DNA of 64,000 bases from Scatolibacter rhodanostii (GCF_900197595.1 NZ_FZLO01000001.1:434001-498000), one strand, 5' to 3'; shown: positions 35,317-44,707, numbered from the stretch's first letter. Numbers and translations: made by a program. Notes: generated from the sequence alone by a model not told the origin.

Positions 35317-36168
35317 ATGGAATTTTGGTTCTCAGAAAATCATACAAAGAATGTAAAGTTTTCTATCCGTGTTGACAAACAGATTTATAGTGGGCAAAGT
35401 GAATTTCAGCGAATCGACGTATTTGAATCCCCTGATTTTGGCCGATTTTTAACTTTAGACGGTTTTATGATGTTGACGGAAAAAGATGAATTTATCTATC
35501 ATGAAATGATTACTCATGTACCAATGGCGGTTCATCCTCATGTCAAGAAAGTATTGGTGATTGGTGCAGGTGACGGCGGTGTGATTCGAGAATTGGTGCA
35601 ATACCCTGAAATCGAGAAAATCGACATGGTTGAAATTGACCCTCAAGTTGTCGCTGTTTGCAAGGAATATCTTCCTCTGACATCATGCAGCTTAGATGAC
35701 CCTAGACTTACCATTCACTATGCTGATGGTCTGCGTTTTGTGCGCTCTTGCGAAAACCAATATGACTTGATTATTGTAGATTCCACCGACCCTTTTGGTC
35801 CCGGAGAGGGACTTTTTACCAAGGAGTTTTACGGAAACTGCTATAAAGCATTGAAAGACGACGGCATTTTGATTAATCAGCACGAGAGCCCTTTTTATGA
35901 TGAAGATGCAGCAGCTTGTCAGCGTGCCCATAAGAACATTGTGCAGTCGTTTCCTATCAGTCGTGTTTATCAAGCACATATTCCCACCTATCCGTCTGGT
36001 CATTGGCTGTTTGGATTCGCCTCAAAAAAATATCATCCGCTGAAAGATTTAGATGAAACAAGGTGGCAAGGCAGAGGGCTTTCCTGCCGCTATTACACCA
36101 CAACCTTGCACAAAGGTGCATTTTATATTCCTGCCTATGTAGAGGAGATGCTCAAAGATGTTGAATAA
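35317..36168 (+). CDS. speE: Spermidine synthase (aminopropyltransferase)
   Basis: Transfers aminopropyl from decarboxylated SAM to putrescine. 283 aa, Rossmann-type methyltransferase-like fold: LVIGAGDGGVIREL, MVEIDPQVV, LIIVDSTDPFGPGEGLFT (catalytic Asp and substrate loop), HESPFYD. Starts one base after speA stops and overlaps speB by 11 nt. Acceptor specificity (putrescine, agmatine or spermidine) cannot be fixed from sequence. Confidence 0.93.
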   Translation: MEFWFSENHTKNVKFSIRVDKQIYSGQSEFQRIDVFESPDFGRFLTLDGFMMLTEKDEFIYHEMITHVPMAVHPHVKKVLVIGAGDGGVIRELVQYPEIEKIDMVEIDPQVVAVCKEYLPLTSCSLDDPRLTIHYADGLRFVRSCENQYDLIIVDSTDPFGPGEGLFTKEFYGNCYKALKDDGILINQHESPFYDEDAAACQRAHKNIVQSFPISRVYQAHIPTYPSGHWLFGFASKKYHPLKDLDETRWQGRGLSCRYYTTTLHKGAFYIPAYVEEMLKDVE

Positions 36169-37012
36169 GAATATCGAAACATTCATGGCGTGTGATAAGG
36201 AGTATGACGAAGCAACAACAGTCTTGTTTGGAACACCTTTTGACTCTACCACGTCCTATCGACCCGGCACACGTTTTGGTCCAAGTACCATTCGTGCCCA
36301 ATCTTATGGAATAGAAACATACAGCCCCTATCAAGATTTAGATTTGGAAGATATAGCGGTGATGGATAGCGGCGATATTGAGCTTTGTATCGGTGACACA
36401 CAAAAAGTATTAAAACAAATCGAAGACCGCACAGCACAAATTCTTGCAGACGGCAAACGGCCTTTTATGATTGGCGGAGAGCACTTGGTAACGTTAGGAG
36501 CGTTTCGTGCCATACACGAACAATATCCTGAAGTTCATATTGTTCATTTTGATGCTCATGCGGATTTGCGAGAAGATTATTTAGGCGTAAAGCTTTCTCA
36601 CGCTTGTGTGTTGCGTCGCTGCTGGGAGTTTACAGGAGATAATCGAATCTTCCAGTTTGGTATTCGTTCGGGTGATAAAGAAGAATTTTTGTGGGGAAAA
36701 GAGCATGTTTCTACCAATCGATTTAACTTAGATACACTAGAAGAAACATTGGAAAGATTAAAAGACAAGCCAATCTACTTTACGGTAGATTTAGATATAC
36801 TTGACCCTTCTATATTTCCGGGGACAGGAACACCTGAACCGGGTGGGGTTTCGTTTGAAGAACTGCGAAAAGCAGTCACGCTTGTCTGTCAGCAGGCAAA
36901 TATAGTAGGCTGTGATGTAAACGAGCTTAGCCCACATTATGATCAAAGCGGTGTATCAGCCATTGTGGCATGCAAAATTATTCGAGAAATGTTATTGGCG
37001 CTAAGAGCGTAA
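36158..37012 (+). CDS. speB: Agmatinase (ureohydrolase family)
   Basis: Hydrolyses agmatine to putrescine and urea. 284 aa with the binuclear Mn ligands in GGEHL, HFDAHADLRE and FTVDLDILDPS, plus GTGTPEPGG. Overlaps the end of speE, so translation is coupled. Completes the arginine to agmatine to putrescine branch with the decarboxylase two genes upstream. Confidence 0.94.
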   Translation: MLNKNIETFMACDKEYDEATTVLFGTPFDSTTSYRPGTRFGPSTIRAQSYGIETYSPYQDLDLEDIAVMDSGDIELCIGDTQKVLKQIEDRTAQILADGKRPFMIGGEHLVTLGAFRAIHEQYPEVHIVHFDAHADLREDYLGVKLSHACVLRRCWEFTGDNRIFQFGIRSGDKEEFLWGKEHVSTNRFNLDTLEETLERLKDKPIYFTVDLDILDPSIFPGTGTPEPGGVSFEELRKAVTLVCQQANIVGCDVNELSPHYDQSGVSAIVACKIIREMLLALRA

Positions 37013-37024
37013 AAGGAGGACAAA

Positions 37025-38284
37025 ATGAGTAAAGTATTAGTAATAGGTTGTGGCGGTGTTGCTTCAGTAGCGATTCAGAAATGTTGCCAGAATAGCGAAG
37101 TTTTTACAGAAATCTGTATTGCTAGTCGTACCGTTTCAAAATGTGATGATTTAAAAGAAAAACTTGCTGGTAAGACAGCAACTAAAATTACAACAGAACA
37201 GGTCAATGCTGATAGTTTTGACGAATTAGTGGCATTGATTGAGAAAGTTAAACCAGACTTAGTAATGAACATTGCTTTGCCTTATCAGGATTTAACAATT
37301 ATGGATGCCTGTTTGGCCTGCAAAGTAAATTATATGGATACTGCCAACTATGAGCCGGAAGATTTAACTGATCCTGATTGGCGTGCACAATATGAAGAAC
37401 GCTGTAAAGTAAAAGGCTTTTCGGCCTACTTTGATTATTCTTGGCAGTGGGCCTATAAAAAGAAGTTTGAAGATGCAGGATTAACGGCACTGCTTGGCAG
37501 TGGGTTTGATCCTGGTGTTACACAAGCTTATTGTGCCTACGCACAAAAACATTTATTTGACAGCATTGATACTATTGATATTTTAGACTGCAACGGCGGC
37601 GACCATGGCTATCCATTTGCCACTAACTTTAACCCTGAAATTAATTTGCGAGAAGTCTCAGCAGCCGGCTCCTATTGGGAAAACGGAAAATGGGTGGAAG
37701 TTGAACCTATGAGCATAAAGAGAGAATACGATTTCAAGCAAGTTGGGCAAAAGGACATGTATGTATTGCACCACGAAGAAATTGAATCGTTGGCGGAAAA
37801 TATTCCGGGTGTAAAGCGAATTCGCTTTTTTATGACATTTGGTCAAAGCTATCTTACACACATGAACTGCCTAGAAAATGTAGGAATGCTCTCTACTGAA
37901 CCAATTAATTTTGAGGGAAATCAAATTGTTCCGATACAATTTCTGAAAGATTTATTACCAGATCCAGCTTCTTTAGGACCCAGAACAGTAGGCAAAACCA
38001 ACATTGGGTGTATTTTTACAGGTAAGAAAGATGGTAAAGAAAAAACAGAATACATCTATAATATTTGCGACCATCAGGAATGCTATCGTGAGGTTGGTTC
38101 ACAGGCGATTTCTTATACTACCGGTGTGCCGGCAATGATTGGCGCTATGATGCTGCTGACTAAACAATGGGATAAAGCCGGTGTTTATACAGTTGAAGAG
38201 TTTGATCCGGACCCTTATATGGACGCACTGAACGAGTGGGGACTACCTTGGGAAGTGGACCATGCACCTACCTTGGTGGAGTAA
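37025..38284 (+). CDS. Carboxynorspermidine/carboxyspermidine dehydrogenase (saccharopine dehydrogenase family)
   Basis: 419 aa. N-terminal Rossmann VLVIGCGGVASVAIQKCCQN; later NIALPYQDLTIMDACL and GFDPGVTQAYCAYAQKH. This is the CASDH branch of the LYS9/saccharopine dehydrogenase family, which condenses aspartate semialdehyde with putrescine or diaminopropane (family knowledge). The next gene encodes the matching decarboxylase, which supports the call over saccharopine dehydrogenase. AAAGGAGG upstream. Confidence 0.92.
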   Translation: MSKVLVIGCGGVASVAIQKCCQNSEVFTEICIASRTVSKCDDLKEKLAGKTATKITTEQVNADSFDELVALIEKVKPDLVMNIALPYQDLTIMDACLACKVNYMDTANYEPEDLTDPDWRAQYEERCKVKGFSAYFDYSWQWAYKKKFEDAGLTALLGSGFDPGVTQAYCAYAQKHLFDSIDTIDILDCNGGDHGYPFATNFNPEINLREVSAAGSYWENGKWVEVEPMSIKREYDFKQVGQKDMYVLHHEEIESLAENIPGVKRIRFFMTFGQSYLTHMNCLENVGMLSTEPINFEGNQIVPIQFLKDLLPDPASLGPRTVGKTNIGCIFTGKKDGKEKTEYIYNICDHQECYREVGSQAISYTTGVPAMIGAMMLLTKQWDKAGVYTVEEFDPDPYMDALNEWGLPWEVDHAPTLVE

Positions 38285-38288
38285 GGCC

Positions 38289-39413
38289 ATGACAAATGAT
38301 TTTCGTACACCTTATTTTTTAGTGGAAGAAGAACTTCTTGTAAGAAACTTAAAGATTTTGAAGTCAGTGTCAGATGTGACAGGATGCAAAATTTTATTAG
38401 CGCAAAAAGCTTTTTCAATGTATGCCACTTACCCACTTTTGGCGCAGTATTTAGACGGCACAACGGCAAGTGGCTTGCATGAAGCAAAGTTGGGGGCAGA
38501 AGAGTTTGGCAAAGAAACCCATGTATTTTCACCGGCCTATCGAGAAGATGAGTTTGAAGAATTGTTACAATACGCAGACCACTTTTCGTTCAACTCACCA
38601 TCTCAAGTTAAGCAATTTGCGCAGAGAGCCAGAGAACTAGGTAAGTCGGTTGGCCTTCGTTTAAATCCGGAGTGTTCTACGCAAGAGGGACATGATATTT
38701 ATGACCCTTGTGCATTTGGTTCACGCTTGGGGACAACACTTGCGCAATTCGATGAAAGTATTCTGCCTTTACTAGATGGGTTGCATTTTCACACACTTTG
38801 CGAACAGGATTCGGATGCACTCGAAGTTACAGTCACCGCGGTTGAAGAAAGGTTTGGGAAATATCTTCATGGGATGAAATGGCTCAATTTGGGTGGTGGA
38901 CATCACATTACAAAAGCTGGGTATAACTTAGAAAGATTAATCGGTATCATTCAGCATTTGCAGAAAACCTATCAGTTGCAAGTCTATTTAGAGCCGGGAG
39001 AAGCAGTGGTTTTAAATGCTGGATTTTTGGTGACAAAAGTGCTGGATGTCGTGCATAACGGCATAGATATTGCAATCTTAGATACATCAGCGGCTTGTCA
39101 TATGCCAGATGTATTGGAAATGCCTTATCTGCCGCCGCTGCAAAAAGCAGGGAAAGTAGACGAGAAGGCTTTCACCTTTCGTCTAGCAGGACCGACCTGT
39201 TTAACAGGAGACGTAATTGGTGATTACTCTTTTGATGGACCGCTTAAAATCGGCGATACACTTGTATTTGAAGACATGGCGCTATATACCATGGTAAAAA
39301 CGAATACCTTTAATGGGATGAATCTTCCAAGCATTGTATATCGCAGACAAGATAAAACCCAGCAGTTAATCCGCTCCTTTTCCTATGAAGATTTTAAAAC
39401 AAGACTTTCATAA
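38289..39413 (+). CDS. nspC: Carboxynorspermidine/carboxyspermidine decarboxylase
   Basis: Alanine-racemase-fold PLP decarboxylase of 374 aa. PLP Lys40 in LLAQKAFSMYATYP; LHFHTLCEQ, LNLGGGHHIT, YLEPGEAVV and GPTCLTGDVIGDY are all diagnostic. The start is the ATG at 38289, four bases after the dehydrogenase stop; the longer frame would overlap that gene. It decarboxylates carboxyspermidine to spermidine and closes the second spermidine route in this operon. Confidence 0.94.
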   Translation: MTNDFRTPYFLVEEELLVRNLKILKSVSDVTGCKILLAQKAFSMYATYPLLAQYLDGTTASGLHEAKLGAEEFGKETHVFSPAYREDEFEELLQYADHFSFNSPSQVKQFAQRARELGKSVGLRLNPECSTQEGHDIYDPCAFGSRLGTTLAQFDESILPLLDGLHFHTLCEQDSDALEVTVTAVEERFGKYLHGMKWLNLGGGHHITKAGYNLERLIGIIQHLQKTYQLQVYLEPGEAVVLNAGFLVTKVLDVVHNGIDIAILDTSAACHMPDVLEMPYLPPLQKAGKVDEKAFTFRLAGPTCLTGDVIGDYSFDGPLKIGDTLVFEDMALYTMVKTNTFNGMNLPSIVYRRQDKTQQLIRSFSYEDFKTRLS

Positions 39414-39495
39414 ATTTCCAGACAGAGAATAATAATTAGTACACAGTACCGTTAAATTTAGTTCAAGCGTGAGAAAGAGGAGCAAAAGAGCATCA

Positions 39496-41151
39496 ATGAA
39501 ATATAAGAAAATGAAGAAGGCGTTTTTTGTTACACTATTCATCATGTTATTTGTGATGAGTGCAGTTCCGGCTTTTGCCGAGGAAGATGGTATCCCATCT
39601 ATTAAGGTTGATGTCAATCTTAATAGTGATGGTTCGGCGGTCATAACGGAGATATGGGATATTCACAATGTTTATGATGGAACAGAATATTATAAAGCAA
39701 TAGAAAATACCGAAACTATGCAGGTACATTCTCTGCGAGTGTGGGATGAATCTGGAATAGAATATCAAAACCTGGCAAACTGGAACACCAAGCTTACTCG
39801 AGAAGAAAAGCAGGGTAAAAGTGGCATTCTAAAAACAAAAAAGGGATATGAATTATGCTGGGGTATCGGAGATTACGGTAATCGTCAATATACCATTCAA
39901 TATACTATTGACGGCTTAGTAAAGAATTATGGTGATTATGCCGGTTTTTATCACCAGTTTATCTCTGACCTTTCCAGTACACCAGAATCAGGTAGTGTTC
40001 AACTTCAAATGGAAAATACGGTATTGTCAGCGGGTAACGCCAGAATTTGGGGTTATGGCTATGAGGGAGAAGTTAAAATTGGGAATAATGGTACATTAAT
40101 TGCCTTTTCTAATGGTGAAGTGGAGGCTCTAAATTTGCTTTGCCGTTTTGATAAGAACTTATTTCCCACAGCTATGCGGGCAGATATAAGTTTTGAAGAG
40201 CTGCACGATCAAGCAGAAGATGAAAATTCTGACTTGCCTGCTATTATTCTTATCAGCGCACTTGTGGGCGGTTTTTCTATTTTTGTAGGATTAATGGCTT
40301 TCTTTACTTCTCGACATAAGCTTTCAGACGGAACGGTAGTACGCATTCCTTCTGAAAAGAAAATCGAATCAAATAGTATCGTTCCGTTTGGCGGAAACAT
40401 TCCCGTTGTCTTCGCTTTAATGAAAATGCTGCGCAGGGACATTTCTCTCCAAAACAGTATGAGTGCCTATCTAATTCGCTGGCAAAAAGAAGGCTATATA
40501 AAAATGGAAGAAAGCGAAAAAGTCTCTGGTTCGGGAAAGATAAAAAAAGAAGATGCTATCATTTTTATAGCACACAAAGAGCCAATCCAACCTATAGAAC
40601 AGTCTCTCTATACCATATTGAAAAAGAAAGCAAATGCCGATGGAATTCTTTGGTCATCTGCCATTGAGAAGTTTGCTGAAAAACTCTATAAAAAGCTTGA
40701 AAAGTGGACAGAAGAAGTCGGTCAGCTGGGCGAGGATGAGTTGATTCATCGTAATATTGCTGTGAAAAACGAAAAAGGCAAGCTACTATTTACAGCTTCT
40801 GGATTCGATCAGGCGGTTAGATTGCTAGGCTTCCAGAAATATCTAAAAGAAATACGTAATCCCACTGAAGATAGAAATGTACCTAGAGAGCTTTGGGGTG
40901 ACTATCTCATTTTTGCAATTTTGTTTGGCATAGGTGAAAAAACATTAAAAGCCTTTAAAGCGTTAGATCCTGCTTATTTTGATACTTTCTCAGGATATTA
41001 CGGTTGCAATCCGTATCAAATGATTTATATGATGAATATGATAAATCATTTTTCAAGCTCTGCCGCACCTGATATGGGTGGAACAGGAGGTTCATCCAGT
41101 ATATCAGCTGGTGGTGGATTCTCTGGTGGCGGTGGCGGCGGAAGTCGCTAA
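39496..41151 (+). CDS. DUF2207-family membrane protein
   Basis: 551 aa from the ATG at 39496 (AGAGGAG upstream, slightly long spacing; ATG at 39511 is also possible). Signal peptide KKAFFVTLFIMLFVMSAVPA ending AFA, then an extracellular beta-rich region (~30-250), one membrane segment at about AIILISALVGGFSIFVGLMA, and a cytoplasmic region that ends in the family's Gly tail GGGFSGGGGGGSR. Usual DUF2207 proteins have more than one TM after the beta domain; here only one is obvious. Function unknown. Not part of the polyamine operon by spacing. Confidence 0.85.
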   Translation: MKYKKMKKAFFVTLFIMLFVMSAVPAFAEEDGIPSIKVDVNLNSDGSAVITEIWDIHNVYDGTEYYKAIENTETMQVHSLRVWDESGIEYQNLANWNTKLTREEKQGKSGILKTKKGYELCWGIGDYGNRQYTIQYTIDGLVKNYGDYAGFYHQFISDLSSTPESGSVQLQMENTVLSAGNARIWGYGYEGEVKIGNNGTLIAFSNGEVEALNLLCRFDKNLFPTAMRADISFEELHDQAEDENSDLPAIILISALVGGFSIFVGLMAFFTSRHKLSDGTVVRIPSEKKIESNSIVPFGGNIPVVFALMKMLRRDISLQNSMSAYLIRWQKEGYIKMEESEKVSGSGKIKKEDAIIFIAHKEPIQPIEQSLYTILKKKANADGILWSSAIEKFAEKLYKKLEKWTEEVGQLGEDELIHRNIAVKNEKGKLLFTASGFDQAVRLLGFQKYLKEIRNPTEDRNVPRELWGDYLIFAILFGIGEKTLKAFKALDPAYFDTFSGYYGCNPYQMIYMMNMINHFSSSAAPDMGGTGGSSSISAGGGFSGGGGGGSR

Positions 41152-41275
41152 TGAAACTTGCCTATCTAACCGTTTATAGAAGAAAAAGCATACGTTTTGG
41201 GTTGTTTGTGTTATTGCAATAGTCGTGACATAAATAACGTAATAAATGTTATTTGGATTTAACTAGTGATACAAC

Positions 41276-41315
41276 AAAAGCTTACTACCTATTATCCATT
41301 AGGTAGTAAGCTTTT
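41276..41315. terminator. Bidirectional terminator between DUF2207 and CAP-domain genes
   Basis: Perfect 16-bp stem AAAAGCTTACTACCTA / TAGGTAGTAAGCTTTT. Confidence 0.85.
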
Positions 41316-41365
41316 CATATTTAATAGGTATGAATCAAATCTAAAAAATAAAGGTCTGAATAAAA

Positions 41366-42403
41366 TTAGCCAATGAATTGTTGTGTCCAGTAGTTGCCGT
41401 CAGCAACATATCCTACACCAATTTGCGTGAAAGAAGCGTTCAAAATATTGGCGCGGTGTCCAGAAGAATTCATCCAGCCTTCCATAACAGCTTCAGGGGT
41501 TGAATAGCCCATAGCAATGTTTTCTCCGGCAGCACGATAACTAATGCCAAAAGAAGTCAGCATATCAAATGGTGAGCCGTAGGTAGGGCTGGTATGAGCA
41601 AAATAGTTATTGTCGTGCATATCCTGAGATTTTGCTCTCGCAACATTAGAAACATCTTGATTCAAAGTTAAGGGGGAAAGTCCGTTAGCTGCACGTTGTT
41701 CATTAACTAAGACAACTACTTGCTCTTCAAAGCTCAAATTATCTACATTTTGATTGTCTGGAATAGAGGGAGTGCTGCTCTCTACAGGTTCTGGCGTAGC
41801 AGGTGTGCTATTATCGGGTGTAGGAGTAGGTGTGCTGTTTGTTGGGCAAGAAGAAGTTGTATTTTCACAGCCTGGTAGGCAAACACCAAATCTTTTTAGG
41901 TATTCAGTGCATTCCGGAGAGTTGTTTGTACAAGCTTTTCCTTCTACATTGCATTCAGGTACATTTTGCAGTTGCTCACCTGTGTTACAATCCTTAATAT
42001 CAGCAGATGGTTTTTCAGCTTGAGAAGCTGTACTGCTTTCTTCTTTTGTGTCAGTATTTGTTTCTACTGCACTTGGAATGGTGCTGTTTTCATTAGCAGC
42101 AATACTAGATTCACTGCTACTAGCAGAAGAAGGTAGTGTGCTGTTTTGAGCGTTATCCTTTGTGGTTGGATTTGTGCTGACATCACCTGTTTTAGATGAG
42201 GTATCAGCTTCATCTTTTACAGGAGAGGAAGAACTGTTAGAAGCACTGCTTAGGTTGTTTTCAGTGCTTGATAAAGTCTGATTTTCCTCGGGTAAAGCAT
42301 TGGGTGAAGAGCTGCAGGCGGATGCAATCACCATAATGCCGGGGATAAGTAGTGTTAAAACTATGACAGATATGACGTGTGGCTTTTTATTGGATTTTCT
42401 CAT
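41366..42403 (-). CDS. CAP-domain (SCP/PR1, YkwD-like) lipoprotein with Cys-rich and Ser/Thr-rich linker
   Basis: 345 aa. Lipoprotein signal with lipobox IASACSSS, a ~90-residue Ser/Thr/Asn-rich linker, then a Cys-rich segment (about residues 135-190) with motifs DCNTGEQLQNVPEC, CTNNSPEC, GVCLPGC and SSC, a Pro/Thr spacer, and a C-terminal CAP domain: LVNEQRAANGLSPL, AKSQDMHDNNYFAHTSP, AGENIAMGYSTPEAVMEGWM, SSGHRANIL, GVGYVADGNYWTQQF. Surface-exposed; bacterial CAP proteins are of poorly known function. GGAGGTG lies upstream of the start. Confidence 0.88.
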   Translation of the reverse strand: MRKSNKKPHVISVIVLTLLIPGIMVIASACSSSPNALPEENQTLSSTENNLSSASNSSSSPVKDEADTSSKTGDVSTNPTTKDNAQNSTLPSSASSSESSIAANENSTIPSAVETNTDTKEESSTASQAEKPSADIKDCNTGEQLQNVPECNVEGKACTNNSPECTEYLKRFGVCLPGCENTTSSCPTNSTPTPTPDNSTPATPEPVESSTPSIPDNQNVDNLSFEEQVVVLVNEQRAANGLSPLTLNQDVSNVARAKSQDMHDNNYFAHTSPTYGSPFDMLTSFGISYRAAGENIAMGYSTPEAVMEGWMNSSGHRANILNASFTQIGVGYVADGNYWTQQFIG

Positions 42404-42582
42404 ATTGTCACCTCCTAGCTACTCATTGTAATACTTTTGTAATTTTTATCAAGCTGTAATTTTTTCCAAGCTTTCCAATGATCTTCAGATTAGGCAAGAT
42501 GAAGTAATGAGAAAAGTGGAAGGGGGTTAAATAGATGACCCTTGTGTAGGGAGAGAATAAAGTGAAGTAAAAGAGCTATATC

Positions 42583-42612
42583 TTGTATAAACAGTGCAGT
42601 GTATGCTATACT
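42583..42612 (+). promoter_or_regulatory. Promoter of the AraC-lipoprotein gene with operator-like repeat
   Basis: TTGTAT (42583-42588), 18-nt spacer, extended TGC TATACT (-10 at 42607-42612). Directly downstream is TAACT-TTGGTT-AGTTA (42613-42628), an inverted repeat over the start site that could bind a repressor or the AraC protein itself. Confidence 0.6.
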
Positions 42613-42668
42613 TAACTTTGGTTAGTTATATCTAATTAAAAACAGGACTGCTATAAAAGGAGTTGCGA

Positions 42669-44657
42669 ATGAACAACCTTTATGAAAGAGATGAAAAGCT
42701 CTCTCAAGAAAATATTGCCAGCGCTATCCGAATTTGGAACAGTGCGTCAGTTTCCCTGTTAGATATCCGTCATAATCTAATTTCATCTGAAGAAGCTTTG
42801 CGAGAGTATCGCTTACCAACTAGTGCATTTCTATATACAAGCAATGGTAGAGCAGAGGTGCTCTTGGGCGATAAGCCTCATCAGGTTGACCGATTTGGTT
42901 TATTTCATGCAGGAAAAGGAACAGAACTGTCGATTTACCCTCGATGTGATTGGCTGGAATATTATATGGTACTATATAAAGCAGAGGAATCACCCTTTTA
43001 TAAGCGAGAAGAGATAAAACGGCTGGAGCAAGTAAATCCATTTCGGCAGGAATATGGTTTTACGCCTACTAACCCGTTGTTTTTTGCCGAACAGCTCCGA
43101 AAGATGTATGAAAAATGGAAAGGGCCGACACAATTAAATTTGTTTTATGGAAAAGCTGCTTTTTATCAGTTAATCTATGAAATTTATGAAGAATTGGATA
43201 AAGGTAGCGTACAAATATTAGAACCAGATATGATTGCAATAGCTCAACAATATATAGACAAGCATTATAGCACGGCAGTATCTATTCAAGAAATGCGTGA
43301 ACAGTTGGGTATCAGTAATTCTCATTTTCATCGATTGTTTACAGCGCGAACAGGGCAGAGTCCTCAAGAATATCTCATAGCTAAAAGGCTTTCTGCTGCT
43401 AAACGATATTTAGCAGAGACAAATTGCACGCTTCGAGAAATTGCTGTAAAATCCGGTTTTTCAGATGAGCTCAGTTTAATGCGTATGTTTAAAAAGCATG
43501 TGCGAATGAGTACAACAGAGTACAGGGACATTTGTACATACCAAATGGGAAATTCGTCCATAGAAAAATTGATACCTTTTCCCTATAATGAGGAAGGTCG
43601 AGTTAGCACAGACAAACTCAAAGGAAAAGGAGCAACTTATATGTTCAATCAAATGAAGAATAAGACAGTAATGGCAGCGGCTTTGTCCGTGGTTATGCTG
43701 CTTTCAGCTTGTGGTACAGTACCGGCTAATACAAGTGAAGCGAGTTCTGCACGGGCTTCAGCTGTGAGCAGCCAAATGACAGAAAATGAGGAAAACACGT
43801 CTGTAGAAGAAAGTACAAGAACAATTAACACCATAATGGGTGAAGTAGAGGTACCAACGAATCCACAAAGAATTGTTGCCAGTGGATTTTGGGTAGGCGA
43901 TATTTTAGCATTTGGAAAAGAGCCTATCGGTATTCAAGATTTTTATGTGAATACAAGTCCGTGGTCTGATCAGGCAAAAAATATTACAGTATTGGAGAAA
44001 TGGGAGCCCGAACATATCATGGCACTAGAACCTGATTTAATTATAACAGGAGCATTTGGTGGCAAAGCTGATGACTACGAAGAACTTAGCAAAATTGCGC
44101 CTACTGTTGCCTTTGATTGGGACGACGAACCTGAGACACGTCTTCCACTGATGGCACAGGCATTAGGGCTTGAGGCAGCTGACGGAGAGGCTCTAGTAAA
44201 CGAATACAATCAAAAAATTGAAAATTATAGGAAACAACTAAAAGAAACAGGTATATTAGACAAGACTATTACTGTTTTTCGAAACGATGGTCTTGTAGAA
44301 GATGGGTTAGAACTAGGCGGCGAAATAGGCTGGGGTGGCGAAGTCGTATATGGTTTATTCGACATGAAAATGCCTGAATCGGTAAAAAGACTAAAAGAAT
44401 CATCAGACTCAAGCATTTCGAATGTTTCTTATGAAGTGGTTCCAGAGCTTTGCGGAGATTATATCCTTATGAATCAGAGTGATGTTGAGCTTATTAAGCA
44501 GTTAGATGATAATGCCATTTGGCAGTCTATTCCTGCAGTGCAAAATGGAAATGTGATCGTTGTTGAACCAGGAAAAGTATATTTCCCTGATATCATTACA
44601 GATACTTATAAATTGGAAATAATTTCAGAAGCTCTCTTGTCCTTGGCTAATAAATAG
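42669..44657 (+). CDS. AraC-family regulator fused in frame to a siderophore-binding (FepB/FhuD-type) lipoprotein
   Basis: 662 aa from the ATG at 42669 (AAAGGAG upstream; the TTG at 42663 is less likely). N-terminal ~190 residues: cupin-like AraC sensor region; ~190-290: AraC HTH (VSIQEMREQLGISNSHFHRL and TLREIAVKSGFSDELSLMRM). After a ~35-residue linker a complete lipoprotein begins: signal MKNKTVMAAALSVVMLLSAC with lipid Cys348, Ser/Thr linker, then a helical-backbone binding protein (NPQRIVASGFWVGDILAFG, EPDLIITGAFGG, TKLEIISEALL-like end). In B. subtilis Btr a similar fusion lacks a signal peptide. Here the second half also has its own start (see next feature). Confidence 0.85.
   Translation: MNNLYERDEKLSQENIASAIRIWNSASVSLLDIRHNLISSEEALREYRLPTSAFLYTSNGRAEVLLGDKPHQVDRFGLFHAGKGTELSIYPRCDWLEYYMVLYKAEESPFYKREEIKRLEQVNPFRQEYGFTPTNPLFFAEQLRKMYEKWKGPTQLNLFYGKAAFYQLIYEIYEELDKGSVQILEPDMIAIAQQYIDKHYSTAVSIQEMREQLGISNSHFHRLFTARTGQSPQEYLIAKRLSAAKRYLAETNCTLREIAVKSGFSDELSLMRMFKKHVRMSTTEYRDICTYQMGNSSIEKLIPFPYNEEGRVSTDKLKGKGATYMFNQMKNKTVMAAALSVVMLLSACGTVPANTSEASSARASAVSSQMTENEENTSVEESTRTINTIMGEVEVPTNPQRIVASGFWVGDILAFGKEPIGIQDFYVNTSPWSDQAKNITVLEKWEPEHIMALEPDLIITGAFGGKADDYEELSKIAPTVAFDWDDEPETRLPLMAQALGLEAADGEALVNEYNQKIENYRKQLKETGILDKTITVFRNDGLVEDGLELGGEIGWGGEVVYGLFDMKMPESVKRLKESSDSSISNVSYEVVPELCGDYILMNQSDVELIKQLDDNAIWQSIPAVQNGNVIVVEPGKVYFPDIITDTYKLEIISEALLSLANK
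43641..44657 (+). CDS. Internal translation unit: iron-siderophore ABC transporter substrate-binding lipoprotein
   Basis: ATG at 43641 lies within the fusion ORF, in frame, and has an ideal ribosome binding site (AAAAGGAG, 43625-43632, 8-nt spacing). Independent initiation gives a 338-aa lipoprotein (lipobox LLSACG, Cys24) of the FecB/FepB family. This would allow a secreted lipoprotein to be made apart from the cytoplasmic regulator. No permease or ATPase is adjacent. Confidence 0.7.
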   Translation: MFNQMKNKTVMAAALSVVMLLSACGTVPANTSEASSARASAVSSQMTENEENTSVEESTRTINTIMGEVEVPTNPQRIVASGFWVGDILAFGKEPIGIQDFYVNTSPWSDQAKNITVLEKWEPEHIMALEPDLIITGAFGGKADDYEELSKIAPTVAFDWDDEPETRLPLMAQALGLEAADGEALVNEYNQKIENYRKQLKETGILDKTITVFRNDGLVEDGLELGGEIGWGGEVVYGLFDMKMPESVKRLKESSDSSISNVSYEVVPELCGDYILMNQSDVELIKQLDDNAIWQSIPAVQNGNVIVVEPGKVYFPDIITDTYKLEIISEALLSLANK

Positions 44658-44707
44658 TAATATTGTATTAAATCAAGGCAAACTTTTTTTATAAAATATT
44701 GCTAGCT

